A stretch of DNA of 64,000 bases from contig NZ_CP046566.1 of the NCBI RefSeq assembly GCF_009740285.1, forward strand, positions 62,001-126,000, written 5' to 3'. Made by a program: the position numbers and the translations under genes. Under the pieces are notes generated by a model that made no database searches, had not been told where the DNA came from, and was given only the letters and a program-made list of their open reading frames with translations. How positions within the stretch are numbered: the first letter of the stretch is position 1; each line of letters starts with the position of its first letter. Below, piece after piece: positions 18,926 to 28,066 of this stretch. Source of the stretch: Phnomibacter ginsenosidimutans. GTDB lineage: Bacteria; Bacteroidota; Bacteroidia; Chitinophagales; Chitinophagaceae.

Positions 18926-21900
18926 ATGAAACCAAAATCAACCAAAACTATGCAAAACGAAGTTTTTTGCAGTAGGAGAAATGCTATTCCAACCTCTCTG
19001 ATCGAAAAATTACTGGTAATGAAATTATTCGCTGTATTCATGCTCGCTTTTTGCCTCCAGGCCGGAGCCTTCGGCTATGGGCAAAAAGTAACGCTTACAG
19101 CTAAGAATGCCTCCCTGAAAAGTGTATTGACGGAGCTCAAAAAACAAACCGGTTACCTTTTCTTTTATAACGATGCCTGGCTCACTAAGGCAAAGCTGGT
19201 ATCCATTCAAGCCAAAGACCTTCCGCTTACCGCTGTATTGGAACAGTGTTTCAGCGATCAGCCTTTCAACTATGCTATAGTAGAAAAAACGATCGTCATC
19301 TCCGAAAAGCCAGAACAGCCAAAGCAGGAAGAAGTGGCGGACTCTACCATCACCATTACCGGTACGGTATTGTCGGCCACCACGGGTCAGCCGTTGAATG
19401 GGGCTACAGTGACCTCCAAAAACGGAGGAAACAGCACTACTACCAATGCAGATGGTCATTTCAAAATCCAGGTGACTGAGGGCGACCAATTGCTGATTTC
19501 CTTTGTAGGTCACGAAAATTTCAGCGTAGCCATTGGCAAGAACCACCAGTTGAGTATCAGCCTGCAGGAAAAACCGAATGAGCTGAACGCTACAGTGGTG
19601 GTAGGCTACCGCACCGTGAAAAAAGGCGACCTCACGGGAGCCATTACTGCCATTGGCACAAAAGACTTTAACGTGGGCGTAGTTACCTCTCCCACAGAAT
19701 TGATGCAAGGCCGCCTGGCCGGTGTTTCTACCATGGCAAATGGAGGCGAACCCGGTGCAGGCATTGCAGTAAGGGTGCGTGGCTCCAACTCTGTACGTTC
19801 GGGCCAGGATCCACTGTATGTGGTAGACGGTGTGCCACTCGACATTACCGACCTGCAGCCTGAAGGTGGTAGCGTAGGCGGCGTGGGTGGTTCAGCCCGC
19901 AAAAACCCGCTCAACTTTCTGAACCCCGATGATATTGAAAGTATCGCCATCCTGAAAGATGCCAGTGCTGCCGCCATTTATGGTTCTCGTGGTTCAAACG
20001 GGGTCATCATGATCACCACCAAAAAAGGTAAAAAAGGAAAAGGACAACTGGCCTATTCCGGCTATGTAGGATTCTCCGAACTGCCCAAGCAACTACCCAT
20101 GCTGAGTGCTGAAGAGTTCCGCACCTTCCGCAAAGCCAATGGCGCCACTACCGGCGATATGGGTGCTAACACCAACTGGCAGGATGAAATTTTCCGTACC
20201 GCAGTTTCACAAAACCATAGCCTGTCTTTTGGCGGCGGCTCAGACAATACCAGCTACCGTGCATCGCTCAGCTATATGAACCAGGAAGGTATCATTCGCA
20301 AAACTGGTTTGGATAAAGTAACGGCAAGGGTGAACGTAGCTCATGCAGCATTCAACAACAAACTGAAACTTGAAGCCAACCTCACTACAGCCCGCACCAA
20401 CGACCAACGAGTACCCATTGGCGAAACGGGTGGCTATGAGGGCGACGTGTTGCTTAGTGCCCTCAAGGTGAACCCTACCTTCCCGGTATACAACACCGAC
20501 GGTTCTTTCTACCAGTATAGCAAAGATGTGCGCAACCCGGTAGCCATGATTGAGCTTACCAACGATAAAACGCAAACCGACCGCATACTTGGGAATATCA
20601 GCGCTACATTAAATCTCTTCAAAGGCTTCAGCTATAAAGTAAATGTGGGTGTAAGCAATTCGAAAGCCACCCGTAAGGTTACTCAAAACAAACAGCTGAT
20701 TTACCTCACCAACTATGGCACCGCCAATGTGAATGACGTTACCATGAACAGCAGCCTCATTGAAAACTTCATCACCTATGATTTCAATGCAGGTAAGTCC
20801 AGCAAATTAAATGTGCTGGCTGGTCACAGTTACCAAAAGTTCAACAATTACGTGCATACGCTGAGTGTAGACGGTTTTACAGTGGAAGGCATTGACTACC
20901 TCAATGAACTTTCGTTTGGAAACTACACCCGCGCCATTGTTTCATCAGACATCTCTGAAAACGCACTGCAGTCATTTTTCGGCCGTGTGAACTATGACCT
21001 GGCTGATAAATATTTGTTTACTGCTACCCTGCGTGCTGATGGTTCTACCAAGTTTGGTGAAAACAATAAGTATGGTTTCTTTCCCTCTGCTTCATTTGCG
21101 TGGAAACTGAGTAAGGAAAAGTTCATGGAAAACTTCACGGCCCTCAGTGATCTGAAAATGCGCTTGAGCTGGGGTATCACCGGTAACCAGGAAATCCCCA
21201 ACAAGATTTCACAGGTATTGCTGGGTACCACCGGAGGTGCCATTCTTGACGGATCGGCCAGCAACGTAGTAGCGGGCATCACCCTCAACCGTACACCCAA
21301 CCCGGATATCCGCTGGGAAAAAACCGAGCAGTTAAACCTCGGCCTCGATTTTAGTTTCCTGCGCAATCGCTTTACCGGTTCAATTGATGTGTTCAACAAA
21401 AAGACCACCGACGTGCTGCTGCAGGTGTATTCTATTGCGCCGGCGCCTACCACTTCGGTTTGGACAAACGTGGACAATATGAGCATCGTAAACAAGGGAC
21501 TTGAAATGGTGCTGAATGGAACACTCATCAACAACAGGAACTTTACCTGGGATGCCGGTGTAAACTTCACTACCATTCGCAATGAAGTGAAGAACCTGCC
21601 TATGAGCCGCATTACCACCGGTAGCCCCAGCGGCCCAGGCATCACTGGTTATTCTTCACAAGTGATCATGAGTGGCGAACCCATCGGCACTTTCTGGGGA
21701 CGTAAGTTTTTGGGCTTTGATGCCAGCGGCAACAGCATTTTCGAGAAAGACAAGGATGGCAAGGAGTTGGAGCAGGTATTGGGAAATGCCATGCCGAAAT
21801 TCAACTACGGTTTCAATACGTCACTGCGTTACAAGCAGCTGGACCTGGCCTTGTTCTTCAACGGAGTGTATGGCAACAAAGTGTACAACAACACCGGCAA

Positions 21901-22261
21901 CATCCTGGACCAGCGCACCCTCATCATGAAGGAATGGAATGCTACAAAGGATGCCATTACGCTTCCTGAAAACCTGAATGGAACGCTCACCTACAGCAGC
22001 CGCTTTATTGAGCCTGGTTCATTCTTCCGACTGGGAAGCGCCTCGCTGGGATACCGCTTCAATACAGCTGGCATCAGCTGGATGAAGAGCCTGAAAGCTT
22101 ATGTGTCTGCAAACAACCTGTTTGTAATAACGAAGTACAAAGGATACGACCCCGAAGTAAATGCGGACCATGCCTCAAACGGAGTGCCCAGCATTGGTAT
22201 TGACTGGACCACCTATCCGAAGGCCCGCACCATTACTGCCGGTGTAAACGTAGAATTCTAA
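18926..22261 (+). CDS. SusC/RagA-type TonB-linked outer-membrane transporter with STN signalling domain
   Basis: A 1111-residue protein when started at ATG 18926; the track of in-frame codons runs back to 18827 but those residues are Lys/Cys-rich and unlikely. After a cytoplasmic-type leader and signal helix (MKLFAVFMLAFCLQAGAFG), an STN/secretin domain (about residues 55-125) is present, then a carboxypeptidase-regulatory-like domain (ITGTVLSATTGQPLNGA), a plug (LMQGRLAGVS, GSNSVRSGQDPLYVVDGVP, KDASAAAIYGSRGSNGVIMITT) and a beta barrel ending in VNVEF. The STN domain matches the upstream sigma/FecR pair (trans-envelope signalling). It imports oligosaccharide together with the SusD protein encoded 24 bases downstream. 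Confidence 0.97.
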   Translation: MKPKSTKTMQNEVFCSRRNAIPTSLIEKLLVMKLFAVFMLAFCLQAGAFGYGQKVTLTAKNASLKSVLTELKKQTGYLFFYNDAWLTKAKLVSIQAKDLPLTAVLEQCFSDQPFNYAIVEKTIVISEKPEQPKQEEVADSTITITGTVLSATTGQPLNGATVTSKNGGNSTTTNADGHFKIQVTEGDQLLISFVGHENFSVAIGKNHQLSISLQEKPNELNATVVVGYRTVKKGDLTGAITAIGTKDFNVGVVTSPTELMQGRLAGVSTMANGGEPGAGIAVRVRGSNSVRSGQDPLYVVDGVPLDITDLQPEGGSVGGVGGSARKNPLNFLNPDDIESIAILKDASAAAIYGSRGSNGVIMITTKKGKKGKGQLAYSGYVGFSELPKQLPMLSAEEFRTFRKANGATTGDMGANTNWQDEIFRTAVSQNHSLSFGGGSDNTSYRASLSYMNQEGIIRKTGLDKVTARVNVAHAAFNNKLKLEANLTTARTNDQRVPIGETGGYEGDVLLSALKVNPTFPVYNTDGSFYQYSKDVRNPVAMIELTNDKTQTDRILGNISATLNLFKGFSYKVNVGVSNSKATRKVTQNKQLIYLTNYGTANVNDVTMNSSLIENFITYDFNAGKSSKLNVLAGHSYQKFNNYVHTLSVDGFTVEGIDYLNELSFGNYTRAIVSSDISENALQSFFGRVNYDLADKYLFTATLRADGSTKFGENNKYGFFPSASFAWKLSKEKFMENFTALSDLKMRLSWGITGNQEIPNKISQVLLGTTGGAILDGSASNVVAGITLNRTPNPDIRWEKTEQLNLGLDFSFLRNRFTGSIDVFNKKTTDVLLQVYSIAPAPTTSVWTNVDNMSIVNKGLEMVLNGTLINNRNFTWDAGVNFTTIRNEVKNLPMSRITTGSPSGPGITGYSSQVIMSGEPIGTFWGRKFLGFDASGNSIFEKDKDGKELEQVLGNAMPKFNYGFNTSLRYKQLDLALFFNGVYGNKVYNNTGNILDQRTLIMKEWNATKDAITLPENLNGTLTYSSRFIEPGSFFRLGSASLGYRFNTAGISWMKSLKAYVSANNLFVITKYKGYDPEVNADHASNGVPSIGIDWTTYPKARTITAGVNVEF

Positions 22262-22285
22262 TCCTCACAACAACGCAAGTTCACC

Positions 22286-23812
22286 ATGAAGAAAATAGCT
22301 TTTTATATAGTATTCGCTGCCGGCCTTGTGAGCATGGCAGGATGTTCGGTAAAAGAAAAGATTCTCGACGAACAGGATGGAACCCAGGCTGTGCTGGATC
22401 CAAAGAATATGGAATCGCTGGTATCGCCGGCGTATGCCTACCTACGCGACCTGCAAAACCGTAGTGGTGTGTGGGGTACACTGGAAGGCACTACCGACGA
22501 ACTGGCATGGCCTGCCCGCGGAAGCGACTGGGTGAGCCCTGATCTGCAAACTTTGTACACGCATGAGTACACCGCTACCAACTCATACATCCGCAACACT
22601 TTCAACAGTTTCATGCTGGGCATCACCCGTTGCAATGTGGCACTCATGTACCTCACCAAATTTCCAAGTGATGACAAAGTGAATACCTACATCGCGGAAG
22701 TGAAATTCATTCGTGCATTGTGTATGTATCGCCTGGCAGACAACTTCGGTCATTTCCCTTTCCGCGAAGCTGAAGAATATGATTATTCATCGTACCCACA
22801 GATCCTCGATCGCCAGCAGGCCGTTTCCCGCATTATTGCGGAGCTGAATGAGATCATTCCCCAATTGAAAACTAAATCACAGCTGCCTTACGGTCGTGTG
22901 TCGAAGGCCGCTGCGCAAATGTTGCTGGCCAATGTATACCTCAACCACCAGGTGCTTACCGGCACCGCCAAGTGGACTGAAGCTGTCGCACAATGCGATG
23001 CCATCATCAGCAGCGGCGATTACAAACTGGCCGATGATTACTGGGCTATGTTCCAGTACAACAATGGCGCATACCTGCATTCCACAGAATCGATCTTGTC
23101 GGTTATTTACGATGAAACCATTGCACTGACCGGTGCTGATTGGGTGCGCATCACGCTGCACTACAACCAGAAGTTTGGCAACTTCGCCAGCCTCTTCAAT
23201 GGCTGTTGTACTTCTCCCGAATTTGTAAATACCTGGGATACTACTGATGTGCGTTTCAAAGACACACGTAACAAAGCAGCTCTTGGCTTCAACCAGGGAC
23301 TGCTCATTGGTCAGCAGTATTCACCAGCAGGTGTAGCACTTAAAACAAGAACCGGCGAAGACCTCATTTTCACCAAAGATTTCAGCATCAGCAACTCGAA
23401 AGAACAGCAAGGTGTACGTGTATTAAAGTTCGCACCCAACCCCAGCACAACCAACACTGGTGCTGCAGGCAACGACTTTCCTTACTATCGTTTGGCCGAC
23501 ACTTACCTCATGAGGGCTGAAGCAAAATTGCGCAATGGTGATAATGCAGGTGCATTGTCCGACATCAATACGCTGCGTACCAAGCGTAATCGCCCTGCAC
23601 TGGCAGCAGTAGCGCTTTCAGATATTTTGAAAGAGCGTGGCTACGAATTTTACTGGGAAGGCAATCGCCGTACTGACATGATCCGCTTCGGCACCTATAC
23701 TGCAGCACGCAGCCAAAAAGCGTCGGTAACGCCTGATTACAAAATCCTGTTGCCGATCCCGATCAGCGCCATGGAAGCCAACCCCAATCTCAAACAAAAT
23801 CCAGGCTATTAG
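22286..23812 (+). CDS. SusD/RagB-type glycan-binding lipoprotein
   Basis: A 508-residue protein with a lipoprotein signal (lipobox SMAGC, Cys20). SusD-like N-terminal domain (LRDLQNR..., FIRALCMYRLADNFGHFP) and RagB/SusD C-terminal domain (LADTYLMRAEAKLRNGDNAGALSDINTLRTKR, RGYEFYWEGNRRTDMIRFG, IPISAMEANPNLKQNPGY) are complete. It forms the lid over the SusC barrel and binds the glycan at the cell surface. It lies in the operon after SusC; a hairpin with a T-run follows before the GH65 gene. Confidence 0.97.
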   Translation: MKKIAFYIVFAAGLVSMAGCSVKEKILDEQDGTQAVLDPKNMESLVSPAYAYLRDLQNRSGVWGTLEGTTDELAWPARGSDWVSPDLQTLYTHEYTATNSYIRNTFNSFMLGITRCNVALMYLTKFPSDDKVNTYIAEVKFIRALCMYRLADNFGHFPFREAEEYDYSSYPQILDRQQAVSRIIAELNEIIPQLKTKSQLPYGRVSKAAAQMLLANVYLNHQVLTGTAKWTEAVAQCDAIISSGDYKLADDYWAMFQYNNGAYLHSTESILSVIYDETIALTGADWVRITLHYNQKFGNFASLFNGCCTSPEFVNTWDTTDVRFKDTRNKAALGFNQGLLIGQQYSPAGVALKTRTGEDLIFTKDFSISNSKEQQGVRVLKFAPNPSTTNTGAAGNDFPYYRLADTYLMRAEAKLRNGDNAGALSDINTLRTKRNRPALAAVALSDILKERGYEFYWEGNRRTDMIRFGTYTAARSQKASVTPDYKILLPIPISAMEANPNLKQNPGY

Positions 23813-23830
23813 CAGTCGTTTTAACCACAG

Positions 23831-23860
23831 GGATTCGGGCTTAGGCCCGGATCCTTTTTT
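23831..23860 (+). terminator. terminator/attenuator between SusD and GH65 genes
   Basis: GGATTCGGGC pairs imperfectly with GCCCGGATCC across a short loop and is followed by six T. It lies inside a same-strand gene cluster, 15 bases before the GH65 start, so it would lower expression of the enzyme genes relative to susC/susD. Confidence 0.7.
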
Positions 23861-23874
23861 ATTCCCTTCAATTT

Positions 23875-25926
23875 ATGTGTAGCAGAAAAATACTCATCAC
23901 CCTGCTGATGAGTGGTGTGATTGTAATGGCAACTGCCCAGGATGCATGGCGCATTGCTGCAGATTCTATTGGTGCCGGTTACTTCGGCATTACTTCAGGT
24001 AACGGAATGATCGGTATCATTTCATCACCTGAGCCATTCAAGGTAAACAACGTGGTATTGGCCGGCGCTTACGACAGCTATGGCCGTGGCAGGGTCAGCA
24101 ATTTCATCAACAGCTTCAACCTGTTGCAGGCAGACCTGCGTATTGATGGAAGGTCACCCAACCCAAAGGAAATCATCAACTATCGGCAACAGCTAAATGC
24201 CAGGAATGGCGGTTTTGAGGTAAGTTTTCAATACCCCGGCAAAGCGGAAGTGAAGTATACCTATTATGCGCTACGCCACTTGCCGTATTGTGTGCTGATG
24301 GATGTGGAAGTAAAAGCCCTCAGAAATATTTCGCTGGGTGCATCCAGCATTTTGCAGGCACCGGCAGAGCTGCGAAATACGCAACAATACTTCCAGGAAA
24401 TTGATCGCAGTCATGTCGGGTTCCCTTTGCAAACCAGTTTGGCGCAAAGCCCAACCGGTGCGTTGCAATTATGTGCTACCACCAGCTTTTTATTTGAAGG
24501 AAGCAAAGCATCACAACCCGATATCATTCACCAGACACCCGATGATGGCCGCCATTTCATGCGGTTTCAAACAACGGTGGATTCAGGCAAAACTTACCGT
24601 TTTGGTATTGTTGGTGCTTCCATTACTTCGGCCCATCATCCCGATCCACGCAATGAAGCAGAACGCCTCACCATTTATGCCCGCCTCGAAGGTTTCAACC
24701 GTTTGCTGAACGGGCACAACAAAGCCTGGGATGAAATCTGGAAAAGTGACATTACCATCGAAGGCGATCCACAAAGCCAGCAGGATATCCGAAACATGCT
24801 GTACCACCTGTATGCCAGCATTCGGCCCGGCACTGGTTATTCTCTTTCTCCAATGGGGCTTAGTGGGCAAGGCTACAACGGCCATGTGTTTTGGGATGCG
24901 GATGTGTGGATGTTCCCCGTGCTTGCGCTGCTGCAGCCTTCCATGGCCGGGTCGATGATCGAGTATCGTTTTCAGCGATTGCCACAGGCTAAGCAAAATG
25001 CTTTATCCCATGGCTACAAAGGAGCTATGTACCCTTGGGAAAGCGCAGTGTCGGGATATGAAGAAACGCCTGTGTGGGCCTTATCAGGACCATTCGAACA
25101 CCACATTACCGCCTGTGTGGCGCTGGCAGCCTGGCAATATTATTGTGTAACACAAGACAAAGACTGGCTGCATGAAAAAGGGTGGCCAATTATTGAAGCT
25201 ACCGCAGCATTCTGGTGCAGCAGGGTAGAAAGAAATGGGCCGGGCAAGTACGACATCAACAATGTGGTGGCAGCCGATGAATGGGCCGAGAATGTAGACA
25301 ATGACGCCTTCACCAATGCCGCCGCCAAAACCAACCTGCTGATTGCAACGGAAGCCGCCGCACTGCTTGGAAAGTCGGCTGACCCCGATTGGGCATTGGT
25401 GGCAAAAAACATCCCGGTGCTGCGGTTTGAGAATGGTGTAACTAAAGAACATTCCACCTACAATGGCGGTGGTATCAAGCAGGGCGATGTAAACCTGCTG
25501 GCATTCCCGCTGAAAGAAATAACACAGCCTGCACAGATTCGAAAAGACCTCGAGTATTATGAAACCCGTGTGCCGGTTTCAGGCACTCCTGCCATGACGC
25601 AGGCCATCTTTTCGCTGCTCTACAGCAGGCTGGGCGATAGTGCAAAGGCATGGCATTTCTTCCAGGATGCTTATCGTCCCAATCTCAACCCGCCCTTCAG
25701 GGTGATGGCAGAATTCAAAGGCGGCACCAACCCCTATTTTCTAACCGGAGCAGGCGGCGTATTACAAGCCGTGCTGTTCGGTTTTGGAGGTCTCGACATT
25801 ACTGGTAAAGGCGTTACGCAAATGCCTTCCACCCTGCCTGCCCACTGGAAAAAACTAACCATAACAGGTGTCGGCAAAAACAAACAAACCATAATAGCAG
25901 AACAAGCAAAAAGTATAAGAAAATGA
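23875..25926 (+). CDS. glycoside hydrolase family 65 enzyme (alpha-glucosidase type)
   Basis: A 683-residue exported protein (signal peptide up to ATAQ, residue 22). The (alpha/alpha)6 catalytic region has FWDADVWMFP (W340-D341), VAADEW (Glu469) and a third acidic residue Glu613 in FRVMAEF, followed by the family motif FLTGAGGVLQAVLFGF. These match the positions of the catalytic residues in GH65 enzymes of the glucosyl-galactosyl-hydroxylysine glucosidase and kojibiose-hydrolase branch. The phosphorylase phosphate-binding residues could not be judged, but the secreted location argues for hydrolysis rather than phosphorolysis. It is the catalytic gene of the utilisation locus and overlaps the next gene by four bases (ATGA), so the two are translationally coupled. 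Linkage specificity (alpha-1,2 is plausible) is inference. Confidence 0.88.
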   Translation: MCSRKILITLLMSGVIVMATAQDAWRIAADSIGAGYFGITSGNGMIGIISSPEPFKVNNVVLAGAYDSYGRGRVSNFINSFNLLQADLRIDGRSPNPKEIINYRQQLNARNGGFEVSFQYPGKAEVKYTYYALRHLPYCVLMDVEVKALRNISLGASSILQAPAELRNTQQYFQEIDRSHVGFPLQTSLAQSPTGALQLCATTSFLFEGSKASQPDIIHQTPDDGRHFMRFQTTVDSGKTYRFGIVGASITSAHHPDPRNEAERLTIYARLEGFNRLLNGHNKAWDEIWKSDITIEGDPQSQQDIRNMLYHLYASIRPGTGYSLSPMGLSGQGYNGHVFWDADVWMFPVLALLQPSMAGSMIEYRFQRLPQAKQNALSHGYKGAMYPWESAVSGYEETPVWALSGPFEHHITACVALAAWQYYCVTQDKDWLHEKGWPIIEATAAFWCSRVERNGPGKYDINNVVAADEWAENVDNDAFTNAAAKTNLLIATEAAALLGKSADPDWALVAKNIPVLRFENGVTKEHSTYNGGGIKQGDVNLLAFPLKEITQPAQIRKDLEYYETRVPVSGTPAMTQAIFSLLYSRLGDSAKAWHFFQDAYRPNLNPPFRVMAEFKGGTNPYFLTGAGGVLQAVLFGFGGLDITGKGVTQMPSTLPAHWKKLTITGVGKNKQTIIAEQAKSIRK

Positions 25927-26819
25927 AGCGAATCATCATCATGGCAATGCTCATCGCCTTCTCCATGAGTGCCAATGCCATTTCATACGATACCAGCTAT
26001 AGGTCTGGCAGAAATTATGACAAAGCCATGTTTCGAATGTGGCATGCTGATACAGCCAGGCAGCTGAAAGCATGGCTGGTACTGATGCCCGGCAGTAACA
26101 GCGACGGACGACCAGAAGTGGATGACCCGCAATGGCAGGCCTTTGCCGCCAAAAATCAACTCGCATTGGTTGGTTGTTATTTTACCGATAAGCCACACGA
26201 ATTCATGATGGCTGAAGAGTACATGTATGTGCCTGCAGGCAGTGGCGACACTTTACTGAAAGCACTCAGGCAATTGGCTGTAAAAAGCGGCCATCCTGCA
26301 TTGGCAAATGCGCCCATGCTGCTTTGGGGCATGAGTGCCGGTGGGCAGTTTAACTATGAAATGGCCTGCTGGAAACCCAACCGTATCATTGGGTTTGTAG
26401 TAAACAAAGGCGGGTTTTACTACACCGCCATGTCGCCGGTGGCTACCCGCAATGTGCCAGCGCTGTTCTTTACCGGTGAGAAGGACATGGAATACCGCTC
26501 CACCGTAGTAAAAGGCGTGTATGCGCTCAACAGGCGTATTGGCGCCTGCTGGGCATGGGCGCAGGAAACAGGGATTGGCCATGACGTAGGCCGATCGAAA
26601 GAAATGGCCCTTCAATGGTTCGATGCTATACTAAGAACTCGCTTTGCCAATGGTCAGCTACAACCCATCAACCAGCAGCAGGGTTATATAGGCCTCCAGC
26701 CTTCATTGAACATTGAGCCTGCGGAGAGCTGGAAAAAAACCGATCAATTCATCAGCAGCTGGCTCCCCAATAAAGCGCTGGCTGACCTGTGGCAATCGGT
26801 ACAGCAGCCTTCCAAATAA
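25923..26819 (+). CDS. secreted alpha/beta hydrolase (esterase-like), last gene of the GH65 locus
   Basis: A 298-residue protein with signal peptide (IIMAMLIAFSMSANA). MLLWGMSAGGQFNYEM contains the Gly-x-Ser-x-Gly nucleophile elbow, and TGIGHDVGRSKEMALQWFDAIL supplies the C-terminal His; FFTGEKD holds the likely Asp. The pattern resembles PHB-depolymerase/feruloyl-esterase-like exported hydrolases. Its start codon overlaps the stop of the GH65 gene. Within the locus it could remove acyl groups from the glycan, but this is inference from position only. Confidence 0.78.
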   Translation: MKRIIIMAMLIAFSMSANAISYDTSYRSGRNYDKAMFRMWHADTARQLKAWLVLMPGSNSDGRPEVDDPQWQAFAAKNQLALVGCYFTDKPHEFMMAEEYMYVPAGSGDTLLKALRQLAVKSGHPALANAPMLLWGMSAGGQFNYEMACWKPNRIIGFVVNKGGFYYTAMSPVATRNVPALFFTGEKDMEYRSTVVKGVYALNRRIGACWAWAQETGIGHDVGRSKEMALQWFDAILRTRFANGQLQPINQQQGYIGLQPSLNIEPAESWKKTDQFISSWLPNKALADLWQSVQQPSK

Positions 26820-26907
26820 ACTTACTACAACCATTCATCATTTTGGCGTTGAAAGGGTTTCAGGTGACTCCTGTGTTTTGTATTTTACTGCACTAAACCC
26901 TTTTACT

Positions 26908-27405
26908 ATGTCAATGAAAGAAGCCTTTCTTGCCGAGCTCAAATACGAAGCTGGCAACACCCGCAAATTACTGGAAGCGATGACCGATGAATCGCTGGGA
27001 TACAAACCTGATCATAAGAACTGGAGCATGGCGCAATTAGCCAGTCATATTGCCGAAACCTACAACTGGTACACCGACACATTTTCTACCAACAATTTTG
27101 ACATGGGCACTTACAAATACGATAAAGGAGACATAAGCAAAGCCTCCAATATTGTAGCCAAATTTGAAGAAAACCTTCCCAAGGCAATTGCTGCGTTGGA
27201 AAGTGTACCCGATGATAGCGTTTTCATGGAAACCTGGGCCATGAGTATGGGTGGCCAGGTTTTGATGCAAATGCCCCGGGTGCAGGCCATCAGAACCTTC
27301 CTGATGAATCACTTGTAGCACCACCGCGGACAGTTTACGGTATACCTGAGGGCAGCAGGCTGTAAAGTACCGGGCACTTACGGTCCATCGCAGGATGAAA
27401 TGTAA
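26908..27405 (+). pseudogene. DinB-family gene with an in-frame TAG
   Basis: From ATG 26908 the ORF encodes a DinB/YfiT-like four-helix protein (MSMKEAFLAELKYEAGNTR, NWSMAQLASHIAETYNWY). It stops at TAG 27316-27318, just after FLMNHL, but the same frame continues HHRGQFTVYLRAAGCKVPG to TAA 27403. The HHRGQ segment carries two of the three metal-binding histidines of the family and its C-terminal helix, so the visible stop removes the metal site. A Tyr codon (TAC/TAT) is the likely ancestor. Full length would be 165 residues, normal for the family. Function if intact: metal-dependent thiol transferase type, substrate unknown. Confidence 0.8.
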
Positions 27406-27456
27406 CCACCAAATGAAGTATAAGTCGATAGCCGTAGTAATTGCTTGCTGCGGCTA

Positions 27457-27771
27457 TTATTTTTTAGAGAAATACAGGTACAGGTTGATGACTGATAAGA
27501 GGAATCCAACCAGCGAAATAACCAGGGTAATCCAAAATCCAACCAGGCGGTAATGAGTGAGTTTAAGCCGGGCTTCCAGGAGCTCTACCTTTTGCTGGTC
27601 TTTTTCATTAGCAGGAGGCTTCTCTTTTAAAACATGCTGATCGCTGAGAAATGAAGTATACCCTCCTCGAAGTATCCAAAATTTTCCATAGTTGGTGATG
27701 TTCAACACGGTATGTTCAGGATCGCAGTAACTCGCCAGTTTGTCGCGTACCAACTGATGTGCCCAAAGCCT
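27457..27771 (-). pseudogene. membrane-protein gene truncated at its 5' end by the typA-derived duplication
   Basis: On the reverse strand an open frame reads RLWAHQLVRDKLASYCDPE... from 27771 to a stop at 27457 and ends in a membrane helix (FWITLVISLVGFLLSVINLYLYF). No ATG precedes it: the first usable codon is TTG at 27751-27753. The coding character begins exactly at the junction with the duplicated typA segment (27771/27772). Upstream of that point the frame is antisense typA and soon stops, so the 5' part was lost when the segment arrived. A coiled-coil-like stretch (residues KVELLEARL) precedes the helix. No family recognised. Confidence 0.7.
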
Positions 27772-27983
27772 GCATTGCCCCCAAAACGCTGCTCACTTTG
27801 GAAGAGTGTATGGAATACATTCAGCAGGATGAGTGCATTGAAGTAACACCCAACTTCATAAGGATGCGCAAAGTGATTTTGGATGAACACGAACGCAACC
27901 GCATTGCTAAGTCGATGAAGAGTGAAGCGTAAGCTGTTGCCTAAATAAGTGAATCCCGGTAGTGCAAACTGCCGGGATTTTTT
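27772..27983 (+). repeat. partial copy of the typA 3' end and its terminator
   Basis: Codons for the last 53 residues of TypA (SIAPKTLLTLEEC... to KSEA), the stop (27930-27932) and the hairpin AATCCCGG/CCGGGATT (27952-27979) are repeated with only a silent CAA to CAG change, a G to C change after the stop, and loss of 24 bases between direct repeats AATAAGTGAATC. There is no start signal; it is not a gene. The copied terminator may still act on rightward transcripts coming from the DinB side. Confidence 0.93.
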
Positions 27984-28066
27984 GTGCATGATGGAATAGG
28001 GCAGTAGCATTCATAGAACTCCCTTTCTTTGCGCCACCTTATTTCAGAAAGTTCAACTCATTTTGC

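Noticed and set aside
27702-28010. 102-codon reverse ORF
   Set aside because: Most of it is antisense of the typA-derived copy; no coding character.
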